Shown: positions 43,867 to 51,975, numbered from the stretch's first letter. The stretch is DNA of 57,222 nucleotides from Fimbriimonadia bacterium (GCA_026129765.1 JAHCHP010000021.1:1-57222); one strand, 5' to 3'. The notes: generated by a model not told the origin, from the letters alone. Numbers and translations: made by a program.

Positions 43867-44277
43867 TCACTCGTTGTTTTGAGGAAGTGGAGGGTACTGG
43901 AGAAAACCTGCCTCCTCAAAATGACGATCAAAAGTAAAAGCAGAAGAAATCTCTTCGCGTGTCATAAACTCAAAACTGACGCAATCGACCAAACTAAGAC
44001 GACGGCGCGCTTCAAGCAGTAAACGGTTCATACCTGCCATGTGTAGATTGTTATCGACCCACTCGATCTCAACTCTTTGAAGCAACGCTACCAGGCTTGG
44101 AACGAACTTAATTCCTAATCGATTTTGAGTCAAGGCGATTACCTCGACTAAGACGTAATTGGTTGTATAAAGTTCTTCTTTGAGCAAAGAGCTCCAGCAT
44201 GCGCTTGCTTGAGGATGAAAGTCGTCGTCTTTATCCATCAGCGCAAGTATTCCCGCAGTGTCCAGAAAGACCTTCAC
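43867..44277 (-). CDS. vapC: PIN-domain ribonuclease toxin (VapC type)
   Basis: 136 aa. PIN fold with acidic metal-binding residues: Asp6 in FLDTAGILALMD, Glu in VLVEVIAL, Asp in LSLVDCVSFEFM and Asp in AFTFDRHFEEAG. VapC toxins cut tRNA or rRNA. GTG start overlaps the antitoxin stop by one base. The downstream end lies 11 bases from the left 30-base repeat. Confidence 0.88.
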   Translation of the reverse strand: MKVFLDTAGILALMDKDDDFHPQASACWSSLLKEELYTTNYVLVEVIALTQNRLGIKFVPSLVALLQRVEIEWVDNNLHMAGMNRLLLEARRRLSLVDCVSFEFMTREEISSAFTFDRHFEEAGFLQYPPLPQNNE

Positions 44278-44591
44278 TATTCAAACGCCTCAGCCAAATA
44301 ACGATCATGGTCGGTGGATAGATCACCCAAACCAGAAGCAATACAGCCAACTAATAACTGGGGATCAAGCTGAATCTCTGTGCCTTGACGCAAAACTCTG
44401 TATCGGCAGCGTCTTGCGCTTGCAGGGAGACTGACGATCTCAAACTCGCCCAGTGTGTGTGTTTGGGACGTTGTATGGTTCTTTATCAGTTGTTGTACCC
44501 ATTCTGAGAGCGACTGTCCCTCTTGACGTGCTTGTTGTTCTAAATGCTCGGCGTCCGAGTCATCCAAATCGATAACGATACGCTTGCTCAT
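44277..44591 (-). CDS. vapB: VapB-like antitoxin with N-terminal RHH region
   Basis: 104 aa. The N-terminal MSKRIVIDLDDSDAEHLEQQ with QSLSEWVQQLIKN fits a ribbon-helix-helix dimerisation and DNA-binding unit. The C-terminal tail would neutralise the PIN toxin. It is the first gene of the pair, which allows autoregulation. The stop overlaps the vapC GTG. Confidence 0.75.
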   Translation of the reverse strand: MSKRIVIDLDDSDAEHLEQQARQEGQSLSEWVQQLIKNHTTSQTHTLGEFEIVSLPASARRCRYRVLRQGTEIQLDPQLLVGCIASGLGDLSTDHDRYLAEAFE

Positions 44592-44629
44592 AGTGGGATT
44601 CTACCTCATTTGTAAAGGACGTCTATAGG

Positions 44630-44659
44630 GGCTTCACTTCAGACCTAATTCTAATTTCC
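44630..44659. repeat. 30-base direct repeat, right copy inside crp-type 3' end
   Basis: Identical to 43827-43856. It covers the stop codon and last codons (KLELGLK) of the Crp/Fnr gene. The distance between copies is 803 bases start to start. Confidence 0.9.
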
Positions 44660-45278
44660 TCTCCAGTGTGGGCAGGTGGATCGTCACACTGCCTCGTTGG
44701 CTTTTCAAATACCCCTGTTGGCGAAATTCCTGGAAATGAACCGACACACATTCGCGGGGAGTCGCGACCAGTGTGGCTAATTGCGCTTGGGTCACCCGCA
44801 GTTTGGCCCATCCTTCCGAATCGACCTCGCCAAGCTTACGCGCCAAACGAAGCAGCGTTTTGAGCAGCCGTAAAGAGAGCGAATCGAGCGCAAGGCTGAC
44901 GGTCTCTTCCATCGCTGCGGTTTCATAGCCTAACAAGATTTGCAGAAACTGGAATTGGAGCGCGGAGTCGTTGGCTAAAGCATCCTGCAACGCGTTGGCT
45001 GGAAGCCAAAGAACTTGGGAGGAATGGAGCGATTCCGCGAAGAGGGAGACTGAGTTGGTTCCCAAAAGCCGTTGTTCCCCGAAAAAATCGCCCCCCGCAC
45101 AGAGCCGCAGTGTTTTTTCTTCACCTTGCAACGAGATGGTGAACACCCGGATCAGACCCTCCCGAACAATCCCTACCTCTTCTGGGTAATGGCTGAGCGT
45201 GAGGGTGTCGCCCGCGACCAATCGCTCTGATTGGCGCGACAGCGACTCCAAAAGGTTCCAACTCTGCTCATTGAACAT
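44634..45278 (-). CDS. Crp/Fnr-family transcription regulator
   Basis: 214 aa. The N-terminal cyclic-nucleotide-binding fold (VREGLIRVFTISLQGEEKTL, GDFFGEQRLLG) lacks Fnr-type Cys clusters. The C-terminal winged HTH is LRVTQAQLATLVATPRECVS. Ligand unknown. Its 3' end is the source of the 30-base repeat that brackets the neighbouring VapBC. It is divergent from hicBA with a 67-base intergenic region. Confidence 0.88.
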   Translation of the reverse strand: MFNEQSWNLLESLSRQSERLVAGDTLTLSHYPEEVGIVREGLIRVFTISLQGEEKTLRLCAGGDFFGEQRLLGTNSVSLFAESLHSSQVLWLPANALQDALANDSALQFQFLQILLGYETAAMEETVSLALDSLSLRLLKTLLRLARKLGEVDSEGWAKLRVTQAQLATLVATPRECVSVHFQEFRQQGYLKSQRGSVTIHLPTLERKLELGLK

Positions 45279-45319
45279 AGTCAGAGTCTACCCGTTTTGG
45301 GAGATTTAAGTCTGGCAGT

Positions 45320-45327
45320 GGTATAAT
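45320..45327 (+). promoter_or_regulatory. -10 element of hicBA
   Basis: GGTATAAT, with TG one base before the hexamer, 18 bases before the hicB ATG. GAGGAGA lies between them. Confidence 0.55.
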
Positions 45328-45345
45328 AATGCTGAGGAGAATCCT

Positions 45346-45561
45346 ATGGTTTTTCACGTATTGATGGAACAGGCTGAAGATGGATGGTTCGTAGTGGAAT
45401 GCCCCGCGCTACCGGGCTGTGTGTCTCAAGGGCAGGATGAGCAAGAGGCATTAGAGAATATCCGCGAGGCGATAGTTGCATGGCTATGGGCAGAGGATAA
45501 AAAGGCGATAGATGCTCGAGCGAAAACTCCTGATCAACAAGCGGTTTTAGTTGCCATTTGA
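45346..45561 (+). CDS. hicB: HicB-like antitoxin, short form
   Basis: 71 aa. The partial RNase-H fold typical of HicB is seen in EDGWFVVECPALPGCVSQG and DEQEALENIREAIVAWL. No extra DNA-binding domain follows, as in short HicB proteins. GAGGAGA precedes the ATG. The toxin follows 65 bases later, so the order is antitoxin first. Confidence 0.88.
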   Translation: MVFHVLMEQAEDGWFVVECPALPGCVSQGQDEQEALENIREAIVAWLWAEDKKAIDARAKTPDQQAVLVAI

Positions 45562-45626
45562 CCTTCTTAACGATTCTTTAACATTCATTTAAGGTAGGTC
45601 ATGTCGTTTTGTTTTGTGGGTGTAAA

Positions 45627-45851
45627 ATGGCACGATTAGCAAATGTATCTGGTAAGGACGCTGTCAAGGCTTTTCGAAAAGCGGGTTGGGAAATAGTCGG
45701 TCAAGTTGGTAGCCATGTTGTGATGTCAAAAACGGGTGTGCCGGTAAACTTATCTGTTCCTCAACACAAAGAACTTTCTATAGGCACTTTGCGCGCGCTT
45801 ATACGTAATTCAGGTTTGACTGTCGAGGACTTTTTGAATCTACTACCTTAA
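45627..45851 (+). CDS. hicA: HicA-like mRNA interferase toxin
   Basis: 74 aa, double-stranded-RNA-binding-like fold. GWEIVGQVGSHVVMSK carries the catalytic His, and VPQHKELSIGTLRALIRNSG is the family C-terminal half. It cleaves mRNA when free of HicB. ATG 45627 is chosen; upstream in-frame codons have no ribosome-binding site. Confidence 0.88.
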   Translation: MARLANVSGKDAVKAFRKAGWEIVGQVGSHVVMSKTGVPVNLSVPQHKELSIGTLRALIRNSGLTVEDFLNLLP

Positions 45852-45986
45852 TTTGCTGGGAGAGACTTCCATCCTTATCAGAAGCCAGTCTTCGCAGAAC
45901 GAAGCCGACCAATATTGGCTGTTAGCCCGCTTGGGAGGGCTTGGTTTGCAAAGGAACGGGCTCATCCATAAATGAAAGGTTTACCG

Positions 45987-47573
45987 CTAAAAAAGGTTCG
46001 GCACAGTTTTGTCCACATGCACATCCAACAGAGTCGGAGTATCGCTCGCTAAGGCGCGGGCAATCGCCTCCTCAACCGCATCGGGGTCTTGAACACACTC
46101 GGCAGGCACGCCCATTCCTTGCGCCACCGCGACCAGATCAAGCGTCGGTACATCCAGTCCAGGCACTTCGCTTCCCGGGTAAAAGGCGCGCGTGAAACTC
46201 TTCAAGATGTTATAGCCAGAGTTGTTCAACACCACATAGGTCACCTTCGCTTTCTCCTGAGCAGCGGTCCAGAGCGCTTGGATCGAATACATCGACGAGC
46301 CATCGCCTATCACGCAGACGACAGGACGTTCCGGCTGCGCCAGTTTCACGCCGACCGCGGCAGGCATCGCCCAGCCCAAGCCGCCGCTGGCAGAGGTGTA
46401 GTAGCCGCCGGACTGCTGGATGGGGATAAATTCCCGCAGGCAGAGGCTGGAAGAGATGGACTCGTCGACGATGACCGTGTCCGGAGAAAGTTGGCGAGCC
46501 AACAGATGCAGCACATAACGCGCGCCCATCTTGGGTTTAAGGCGGGCTGCCTCCGAGCGTCGCTTGGCTTCTTCCGCCGCGCGAGAGGGAACCGGCGCGT
46601 TTCGCGCAGAAACTTGCGATGCCAAATTTTCCAGCGCCAAGCGCAAATCGCCGACAAAAGTCGCCGTCGCAGGCGCGCGCGAAGCTTCCATTGGGTCCTC
46701 TGTGATATGGAAAACTTGGGCGGTGGCGGGGGTGAACCCTCCCGCGAAGTAGGGATACAATGTGAAGAGCGGCGCGCCCACCACCAGTATCACATCATGC
46801 ATCATCAACGCTTGGAAGATGCGAGGCGCGGCAGGCAACAGCATCCCTTTGAATAGGGGGTGACTGGTGGGGAATCCTGCGCGTGAGTTGAGCGGCGCAG
46901 AAAAGACGGCGCATTTCAATTTTTCTGCCAACGCGACGGCGGCTTCAAATCCGCCTGCGGCATCCACCTGCGCGCCCACGACCATGGCGGGACTTTGCGC
47001 TTTGGACAGCGCGTCTGCGACCTGCTCCAAGCCTTGCGGCGCGCTGGGGGGATTTAATTGGCGCAAAACAGGCGTTTCGGCAGGGGCATCCCAAAAATTC
47101 ATTGGAATCGAGAGAAACACCGGACCGCGAGGCGGAGTCATTGCGAGCAGATAGGCTTGTTCCAAAGCAGGAATCACGTCATCGGGCGTCTTCACTTCAT
47201 ACGACCATTTGGTCACAGGGCGCGCGATGCTGACCAGGTCGCCAGAGAGCAGCGGCTCATGAAACATGTGGCGTGTGTCTTGCTGCCCACAGGTCACAAT
47301 CAAAGGCGAATTGTTCTTGAGCGCGGTGAACAGGACCCCCATCGCGTTGCCTAAACCGGGCGCGACATGCAGGTTGATGAGAGCAGGAGCGCGGCTGGCT
47401 TGCGCGCAGCCATCTGCCATCGCGACAGCAATGCTTTCTTGGAGCGCCAACACATAGCGGCGGTCTTCCGGGAACTGAATCAGCAGGGGCAGCTCGGTGG
47501 AGCCGGGATTGCCAAACATATACGCGATATTGCGCATTCTCATCCATTCATAAGCGGCTTCTCTGACATTCAT
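45987..47573 (-). CDS. ThDP-dependent decarboxylase, benzoylformate-decarboxylase-like
   Basis: 528 aa. The alpha-keto-acid decarboxylase fold has FGNPGSTELPLL (Ser25, as Ser26 of benzoylformate decarboxylase), LQESIAVAMADG (Glu46, cofactor), INLHVAPGLGNAMG (His69, as His70) and the ThDP/Mg motif VIGDGSSMYSIQALW-NNSGYNIL. The position of the second catalytic His (His281 in the Pseudomonas enzyme) seems to be Tyr in FTLYPYF. The true substrate may therefore differ from benzoylformate. ATG 47573 fits the family N-terminus; an upstream ATG at 47633 would add 20 basic residues. Confidence 0.82.
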   Translation of the reverse strand: MNVREAAYEWMRMRNIAYMFGNPGSTELPLLIQFPEDRRYVLALQESIAVAMADGCAQASRAPALINLHVAPGLGNAMGVLFTALKNNSPLIVTCGQQDTRHMFHEPLLSGDLVSIARPVTKWSYEVKTPDDVIPALEQAYLLAMTPPRGPVFLSIPMNFWDAPAETPVLRQLNPPSAPQGLEQVADALSKAQSPAMVVGAQVDAAGGFEAAVALAEKLKCAVFSAPLNSRAGFPTSHPLFKGMLLPAAPRIFQALMMHDVILVVGAPLFTLYPYFAGGFTPATAQVFHITEDPMEASRAPATATFVGDLRLALENLASQVSARNAPVPSRAAEEAKRRSEAARLKPKMGARYVLHLLARQLSPDTVIVDESISSSLCLREFIPIQQSGGYYTSASGGLGWAMPAAVGVKLAQPERPVVCVIGDGSSMYSIQALWTAAQEKAKVTYVVLNNSGYNILKSFTRAFYPGSEVPGLDVPTLDLVAVAQGMGVPAECVQDPDAVEEAIARALASDTPTLLDVHVDKTVPNLF

Positions 47574-47678
47574 AGCGGTAAAAGGGTCTCCTCGCGCTTT
47601 ACGGGTTCGCTTTGGAAGGGCAGGTTCCTGCATATTGTGGGCAGGAGTTTGCGCGCCTGTCGCGTAAGAGGTAATCCT

Positions 47679-48572
47679 ATGCAGACGATTCGCAAAGCGA
47701 TTGTTCCCTTAGCGGGCTTAGGCACACGGCTCTATCCGGTCTCCATCACGACTCCCAAAGGCTTGATGCCGTTTGCTCTGGCAGACGGATCCATTTATGC
47801 GGGTCTGGAATTGATTTTGGAGCCGTTGTTTCAATCAGGGATAGAGCAGGCATGTTTGGTGATCGCGCCAGACCAACGGGAACTATACGAGCGTTTTTTT
47901 GTGGGCGACCCGGAACGATTCGGAGAGGCGATCCAACGTAAGCCTGCGCTCCATGCGACCCAGCGGCGTCTGCACGCGCTAAGAGAACGAATCATCTACG
48001 CGCTTCAGGAAGAGCCGCGCGGCTTGGGGCATGCGGTTTGGCAAGGGCAGGCATTTGCGCAAGGCGAACCTGTGTTGGTGGCTCTGGGCGATCATCTCTA
48101 CTGGTCTAAGAATGGCGTTCCTTGCGCTCAGCAATTGATTTCCGCCTATGATCGCGCTGGCGCAAGTGTGGTCGGCGCGCACCGAGTTCCTCTTCAAAAA
48201 GCTCCTCTCTACGGAATCATTCAAGGCGAGCCTACACAAATACCTTCGCTCTATCGGATCGAGCGCGTTCAAGAAAAACCGACTTTGGAAGAGGCAAGGG
48301 ATCGTCTCAGGACACCGGGTATTGTCGATGAACACTGCTTAGCGCATTTTGGGTTATTCGCCTTCAGCGCAGGGATTTGGGAAGCATTAGCCACGATTGA
48401 ACCAGCACATCGGGCAGACCATGGCGAGATGCAACTCACCACCGCTGAACAAGTTCTATTGGAGCGCGAACCGGTATTTGCATTGGAATTGGAGGCGGTT
48501 TCGTTGGATTATGGGACGGCGGATGAGTACCGAACCGCGTTTCAGTGGGTCAGCCAGATCCCCCCCCCATGA
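47679..48572 (+). CDS. Nucleotidyltransferase, UTP-glucose-1-phosphate uridylyltransferase-like
   Basis: 297 aa. The GT-A-like nucleotidyltransferase fold starts IVPLAGLGTRLYPVSITTPK with the nucleotide-binding loop. It continues with GLGHAVWQG and VLVALGDHLYW (metal Asp) and ends LDYGTADEYRTAF. It resembles GalU but has KGLMPF instead of KEMLP, so the sugar may differ. AGAGG lies 6 bases before the ATG. The 3' end has a run of nine C just before the stop. It is divergent from the ThDP enzyme. Confidence 0.8.
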   Translation: MQTIRKAIVPLAGLGTRLYPVSITTPKGLMPFALADGSIYAGLELILEPLFQSGIEQACLVIAPDQRELYERFFVGDPERFGEAIQRKPALHATQRRLHALRERIIYALQEEPRGLGHAVWQGQAFAQGEPVLVALGDHLYWSKNGVPCAQQLISAYDRAGASVVGAHRVPLQKAPLYGIIQGEPTQIPSLYRIERVQEKPTLEEARDRLRTPGIVDEHCLAHFGLFAFSAGIWEALATIEPAHRADHGEMQLTTAEQVLLEREPVFALELEAVSLDYGTADEYRTAFQWVSQIPPP

Positions 48573-48594
48573 GGTTTATCCTGTTAACTTTTAT

Positions 48595-48602
48595 GGTATA
48601 AT
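48595..48602 (+). promoter_or_regulatory. -10 element of dockerin protein 3
   Basis: GGTATAAT with TG one base before the hexamer, 38 bases before the ATG at 48641. Confidence 0.55.
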
Positions 48603-48606
48603 TTTT

Positions 48607-48627
48607 TCGACAGCAACCGGCTGTCGA
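48607..48627 (+). promoter_or_regulatory. 5'-UTR hairpin of dockerin protein 3
   Basis: TCGACAGC-AACCG-GCTGTCGA is a perfect 8-bp stem. It lies between the -10 core and the GAGGAGAG ribosome-binding site, so it would be the very 5' end of the mRNA. It may stabilise the transcript. Confidence 0.5.
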
Positions 48628-48640
48628 GAGGAGAGATACA

Positions 48641-50089
48641 ATGCGAAATGTTTATGCTTTGTTGGCTGCCGCAGCGCTGTTTGTAGGCGCGCAGGCACAG
48701 ACCCTTTACGAAACAAGCTTCGAGAACCCGCCATTTAATGCAGGCGGCTCCACAAATGGAATCGAGTCATGGGCTAATGGTTCCGGCACCGGAGTCAGCC
48801 ATACCGTTTCCAACGAGCTTGCCCGCACGGGTGACCAGAGTATCAAATGGGATAACTCGGGAGCGTCCAACTCGTTCTACTCCATTCGTCGCGTGCTGAA
48901 CTGGCAGGCGTCGGATCAAAACAAGTTAGTTGCCACCATTTATGTGTGGATTTCCAGCGCGAATCAGTTAAACCGCCTCTACGGTTTGTACCTGACGAGT
49001 TCTGATACCGGTACTTTGGGCAGCACGATTCTTGGGTTGACCATTTCTGGCAACGGCACGGTACGCGCAGGAACGACCTGGGCTTCTACCTACACCGGCG
49101 CAGGGATTGGTCAAGCCAACGCAGGCACCTTCGCGGATCGCTGGCTGAAGATTGAGCTGACGCACGACCGGGAATCGGGTGCGGCGACTGCCAAAATTTC
49201 TGGTTTCTCCGACAGCTCTGAGTTCACAGCGAACCTCGCGCAAGCAACGGTTCCGAGAAATGTAAATATCGGCACGGACTATTTTACAACCACGGACCGC
49301 GCGGGTGTGGGCTACTTCGATGATCTGAAAATCGAAGCGGTTCCCGGCACGCCGTTTGAAGGCTGGGATGAGACTACAAATGGCGGCGGCGATGCGGGCA
49401 ATCTGCCTGAGTCTGCGCAGAAAATAACTGCTGTAGATTCCGATCCTTGTGAGACGCCTGTGATCCGTGTGCGCGGAGACCATGCGGCGAGTGACGTTGA
49501 TATGTACGTCATCTGCGTCACCGATCCGGCAGCATTTGTCGCTACTACAGTCGGTTCCACGACTTGGGATACCCAACTTTGGTTGTTCCGATGTGATGGG
49601 ACAGGAGTCGTCTTTAATGATGATGTGGTGGGCGGAACAACGCTCCAATCGCGCATCGATAACTCCTCCAACTGTATCACCGAGGCGGGCATTTATCTGT
49701 TGGCGATCAGCCGGTACAATCAGGATCCGCTTGATTCAAGCGGCGCATTGCTGTGGGCAGATTCAACCGTTCGCAATGTGCGATGCGCGGATGGTCCTGG
49801 CGCGGCGAACCCGGTGGCTTCTTGGAATAACACTTCTGCAGCAGGCGGGCGCTACGTCATTAGTTTGACCGGCGCGTTCTATGTCAGCGAGCTGGGCTGC
49901 GATGAAGACCCCTGCAACCTGCCAGGCGACGCGAACGATGATGGTGTCGTCAACGATGAAGACTTACTCATCGTACTGTTCAACTTCGGCAGCTTTGGTC
50001 TTAATGTGCCGGGTGACGTCAATAACGATGGTTTCGTTAATGACGACGATCTGCTGATAGTGCTGTTCAACTTTGGCGCTGAATGTTAA
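48641..50089 (+). CDS. Secreted protein with C-terminal dockerin-like pair (third copy)
   Basis: 482 aa. Signal peptide LLAAAALFVGAQAQ, then QTLYETSFENPPFNAGG, paralogous to the 22031-22906 protein. The first half is a LamG-like beta-sandwich (VGYFDDLKIEAVPG). The middle is a pre-peptidase C-terminal-like beta domain (DVDMYVICVTDPAAF, WLFRCDGTGVVFNDD). The end holds two Ca-binding loops (GDANDDGVVNDEDLL; GDVNNDGFVNDDDLL) and finishes FNFGAEC. GAGGAGAG precedes the ATG and a terminator follows. Confidence 0.82.
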   Translation: MRNVYALLAAAALFVGAQAQTLYETSFENPPFNAGGSTNGIESWANGSGTGVSHTVSNELARTGDQSIKWDNSGASNSFYSIRRVLNWQASDQNKLVATIYVWISSANQLNRLYGLYLTSSDTGTLGSTILGLTISGNGTVRAGTTWASTYTGAGIGQANAGTFADRWLKIELTHDRESGAATAKISGFSDSSEFTANLAQATVPRNVNIGTDYFTTTDRAGVGYFDDLKIEAVPGTPFEGWDETTNGGGDAGNLPESAQKITAVDSDPCETPVIRVRGDHAASDVDMYVICVTDPAAFVATTVGSTTWDTQLWLFRCDGTGVVFNDDVVGGTTLQSRIDNSSNCITEAGIYLLAISRYNQDPLDSSGALLWADSTVRNVRCADGPGAANPVASWNNTSAAGGRYVISLTGAFYVSELGCDEDPCNLPGDANDDGVVNDEDLLIVLFNFGSFGLNVPGDVNNDGFVNDDDLLIVLFNFGAEC

Positions 50090-50103
50090 ATGAAGTTTAC
50101 TCT

Positions 50104-50142
50104 GGCTCTCTCCCAAACGGGGGGAGCCTTCTTCTCTTTTTT
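50104..50142 (+). terminator. Intrinsic terminator of dockerin protein 3
   Basis: GGCTCTCTCCC and GGGGGGAGCC form a stem at 50104-50128, followed within 8 bases by a T6 run. Confidence 0.75.
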
Positions 50143-50214
50143 GACCTGAGTCACCCTTCCACATCACTCTTGTACCCTTTGCGCTCTTTCCTGAACCATG
50201 CAAACGCGCTTTGT

Positions 50215-50350
50215 CATCATCCTCGCGAAAGCGGGGAACGCGGGAGTCCAGTCATAAAAAGCAGACCATTTCGCTTCGCTCAAGGTGACAGCCTTGTAGG
50301 GTCAGACCTATGTGTCTGACCAATTTCGGGCGCACATGCAGGCGCGCCCC
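50215..50350. repeat. Composite dispersed repeat with family A copy 3
   Basis: The 338-base gap between dockerin protein 3 and tRNA-Gly holds no gene. It contains CGCGAAAGCGGGGAACGCGG and GAGTCCAG, then AAAAGCAGACCATTTCGC, then family A (50292-50350: CTTGTAGGGTCAGACC and GTCTGACC). The right inverted end of family A is lost after CGCGCCCC. The order is the mirror of 257-390. Confidence 0.75.
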
Positions 50351-50427
50351 AAAAAAATTGCCGAGCATAGCAGGTGAAACTGTTTTTGTGAGAGAAAAAT
50401 ATGACACATGGGTTGCGAGGAATAGTT

Positions 50428-50501
50428 TGGAGCGGGCGGCGGGAATCGGACCCGCGTAGCCAGCTTGGAAGGCTGGAGCTTTACCACTAAGCTACGCCCG
50501 C
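50428..50501 (-). tRNA. tRNA-Gly (TCC), CCA encoded
   Basis: The complement reads GCGGGCG at the 5' acceptor and CGCCCGC-T-CCA at the 3' end. The anticodon stem CCAGC/GCTGG holds loop CTTCCAA (anticodon TCC). The T arm contains GGGTTCGATTCCC. It lies just downstream of pyrB on the same strand. Confidence 0.96.
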
Positions 50502-50510
50502 GCGAGAAAT

Positions 50511-50518
50511 ATTATACC
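50511..50518 (-). promoter_or_regulatory. -10 element of tRNA-Gly, overlaps pyrB stop
   Basis: GGTATAAT on the minus strand, 9 bases before the tRNA 5' end. The pyrB stop TAA (50512-50514) is part of this hexamer. Confidence 0.6.
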
Positions 50519-51408
50519 CCATTCAGCGCAAATTCTAATGCCGTGATGCGGGCGGCTAATCCATGCTGAACCTGTTTCAGAATCAGCGACTGCGCGCTGT
50601 TTGCCGTTTCATCGTCGATCTCTACTCCACGATTGATGGGACCTGGATGTAGAATCAGGCAGTCGGGGTTGGCATAGCGGAGATTGCTGGCATTGATTTG
50701 ATAGTCCCGCACATACGCGCCTAATCCGGGCAGCAATCCGCCTTCCATCCGTTCATTTTGCATGCGCAGAGTCATCACTGCGTCTGCGCCCTCTAACGCT
50801 TCAGACAGACAAGAGGTGGTTTTGACACCCGCAAAGGAAGGCGGCAATAGGGTGGGTGGCGCGCAAAGCCAAACTTCCATGCCTGCCTGCGTTAAAGACC
50901 AGACATTGGATCGCGCCACCCGACTGTGCGCCACATCGCCCACAATGGCGATTTTACGTCCTTTCAAATCGCCCCACGCTAACTGCAACGTGAGGCGGTC
51001 CGTCAACGCTTGGGTGGGGTGTTCATGGGAACCGTCACCCGCGTTAAGCACAGGCACGGAGGCATAATGCGCTGCTACTTCCGACGCGCCTTCTCGTGGA
51101 TGACGAATGACCAGCGCGTCCATGCCTTCGCTGCAGAGCGTTTGCACCGTATCGCGAATAGACTCGCCTTTCACAATGCTGCTGCTTTGCGCGTTGATGG
51201 TAATGGGGTGAAGTCCCAAATGGTGGGCAGCGCTTTCAAAAGCGACTCGCGTTCGAGTGCTGGGTTCATAGAAGAGCAGGGCGATGGTTTTACCGGCGAA
51301 AACGGGTGAAGAAGCAAAAGTGTGGTTTTGCAGAGCATGATGGACATGTTCGGCGCGCAAAATTAGAGCGGGAAAGGCGTCATCGCGCGCGCTCAACAGG
51401 TGTGGCAT
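50512..51408 (-). CDS. pyrB: Aspartate carbamoyltransferase catalytic subunit
   Basis: 298 aa, second step of pyrimidine synthesis. The carbamoyl-phosphate site FYEPSTRTRVAFESA, the aspartate-domain HPGPINRGVEID and DGSHEHPTQALTD are intact. The ATG overlaps the pyrR stop by one base, so the pair is co-translated. No pyrI is present; pyrC and later genes are not in the window. Confidence 0.96.
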   Translation of the reverse strand: MPHLLSARDDAFPALILRAEHVHHALQNHTFASSPVFAGKTIALLFYEPSTRTRVAFESAAHHLGLHPITINAQSSSIVKGESIRDTVQTLCSEGMDALVIRHPREGASEVAAHYASVPVLNAGDGSHEHPTQALTDRLTLQLAWGDLKGRKIAIVGDVAHSRVARSNVWSLTQAGMEVWLCAPPTLLPPSFAGVKTTSCLSEALEGADAVMTLRMQNERMEGGLLPGLGAYVRDYQINASNLRYANPDCLILHPGPINRGVEIDDETANSAQSLILKQVQHGLAARITALEFALNGV

Positions 51409-51974
51409 TAATCGTTGCCTCCTCCAGCGCCTTTCGCTTTCATCACGACAACTTCATCTTCGCCTTCTAACTCTGCCAAGCGCACCATCACAAATTCGGC
51501 GCGGCTGGTGGGCAGGTTTTTGCCGACGTAATCGGCGCGTATCGGCACTTCCCGGTGTCCCCGGTCGATCAGAACGGCTAACTGCACACTGGCGGGACGC
51601 CCATGCTGAACCAGCGCGTCTAAGGCGGCGCGTACGGTGCGCCCCGTGAAAATTACTTCGTCCACTAAAATCACGCGCTTGTCATTGAGGTCAAAGGGAA
51701 TGTCGGATTGACTGCGGGTGAGCAGCGTTTGGCGGGGACCGCGGTCGTCCCGGTGAGGGGTAATGTCGACGCTGCCGTAGGGAATGGCGCAGCCTTCGAT
51801 TTTGGAAAGCAAGAACGCGAGCCGTTTGCCAACGGGAACCCCGCGTTTTAAGATTCCCAGTACGACTAAGTCTTTTGCGCCTTTGTTTCGCTCCAAGATT
51901 TCATGCGCGATGCGCGTGATCGCGCGGCGCATATCCTCTGAGTCCATCACCATAATTTCTTGTCTTTCCGCCAT
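51408..51974 (-). CDS. pyrR: PyrR bifunctional regulator / uracil phosphoribosyltransferase
   Basis: 188 aa PRTase fold. The PRPP loop is KRVILVDEVIFTGRTVRAAL; the usual second Asp of DD is Glu here. DITPHRDD and the N-terminal RRAITRIAHEILERN are typical of PyrR. ATG 51972-51974 is chosen; a GGTATAAT core lies 7 bases upstream and no longer start has a ribosome-binding site. With no leader, classical PyrR attenuation of this operon is not possible at this promoter. Confidence 0.92.
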   Translation of the reverse strand: MAERQEIMVMDSEDMRRAITRIAHEILERNKGAKDLVVLGILKRGVPVGKRLAFLLSKIEGCAIPYGSVDITPHRDDRGPRQTLLTRSQSDIPFDLNDKRVILVDEVIFTGRTVRAALDALVQHGRPASVQLAVLIDRGHREVPIRADYVGKNLPTSRAEFVMVRLAELEGEDEVVVMKAKGAGGGND

Positions 51975-51975
51975 C

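Noticed and set aside
43827..44659. Insertion sequence bounded by the 30-base repeats
   Set aside because: The repeats are direct, not inverted; the interval holds only the toxin-antitoxin pair and no transposase.
47367..47678. Longer N-terminus for the nucleotidyltransferase
   Set aside because: The extension is the antisense of the ThDP-enzyme gene; the nucleotide-binding motif begins right after 47679.
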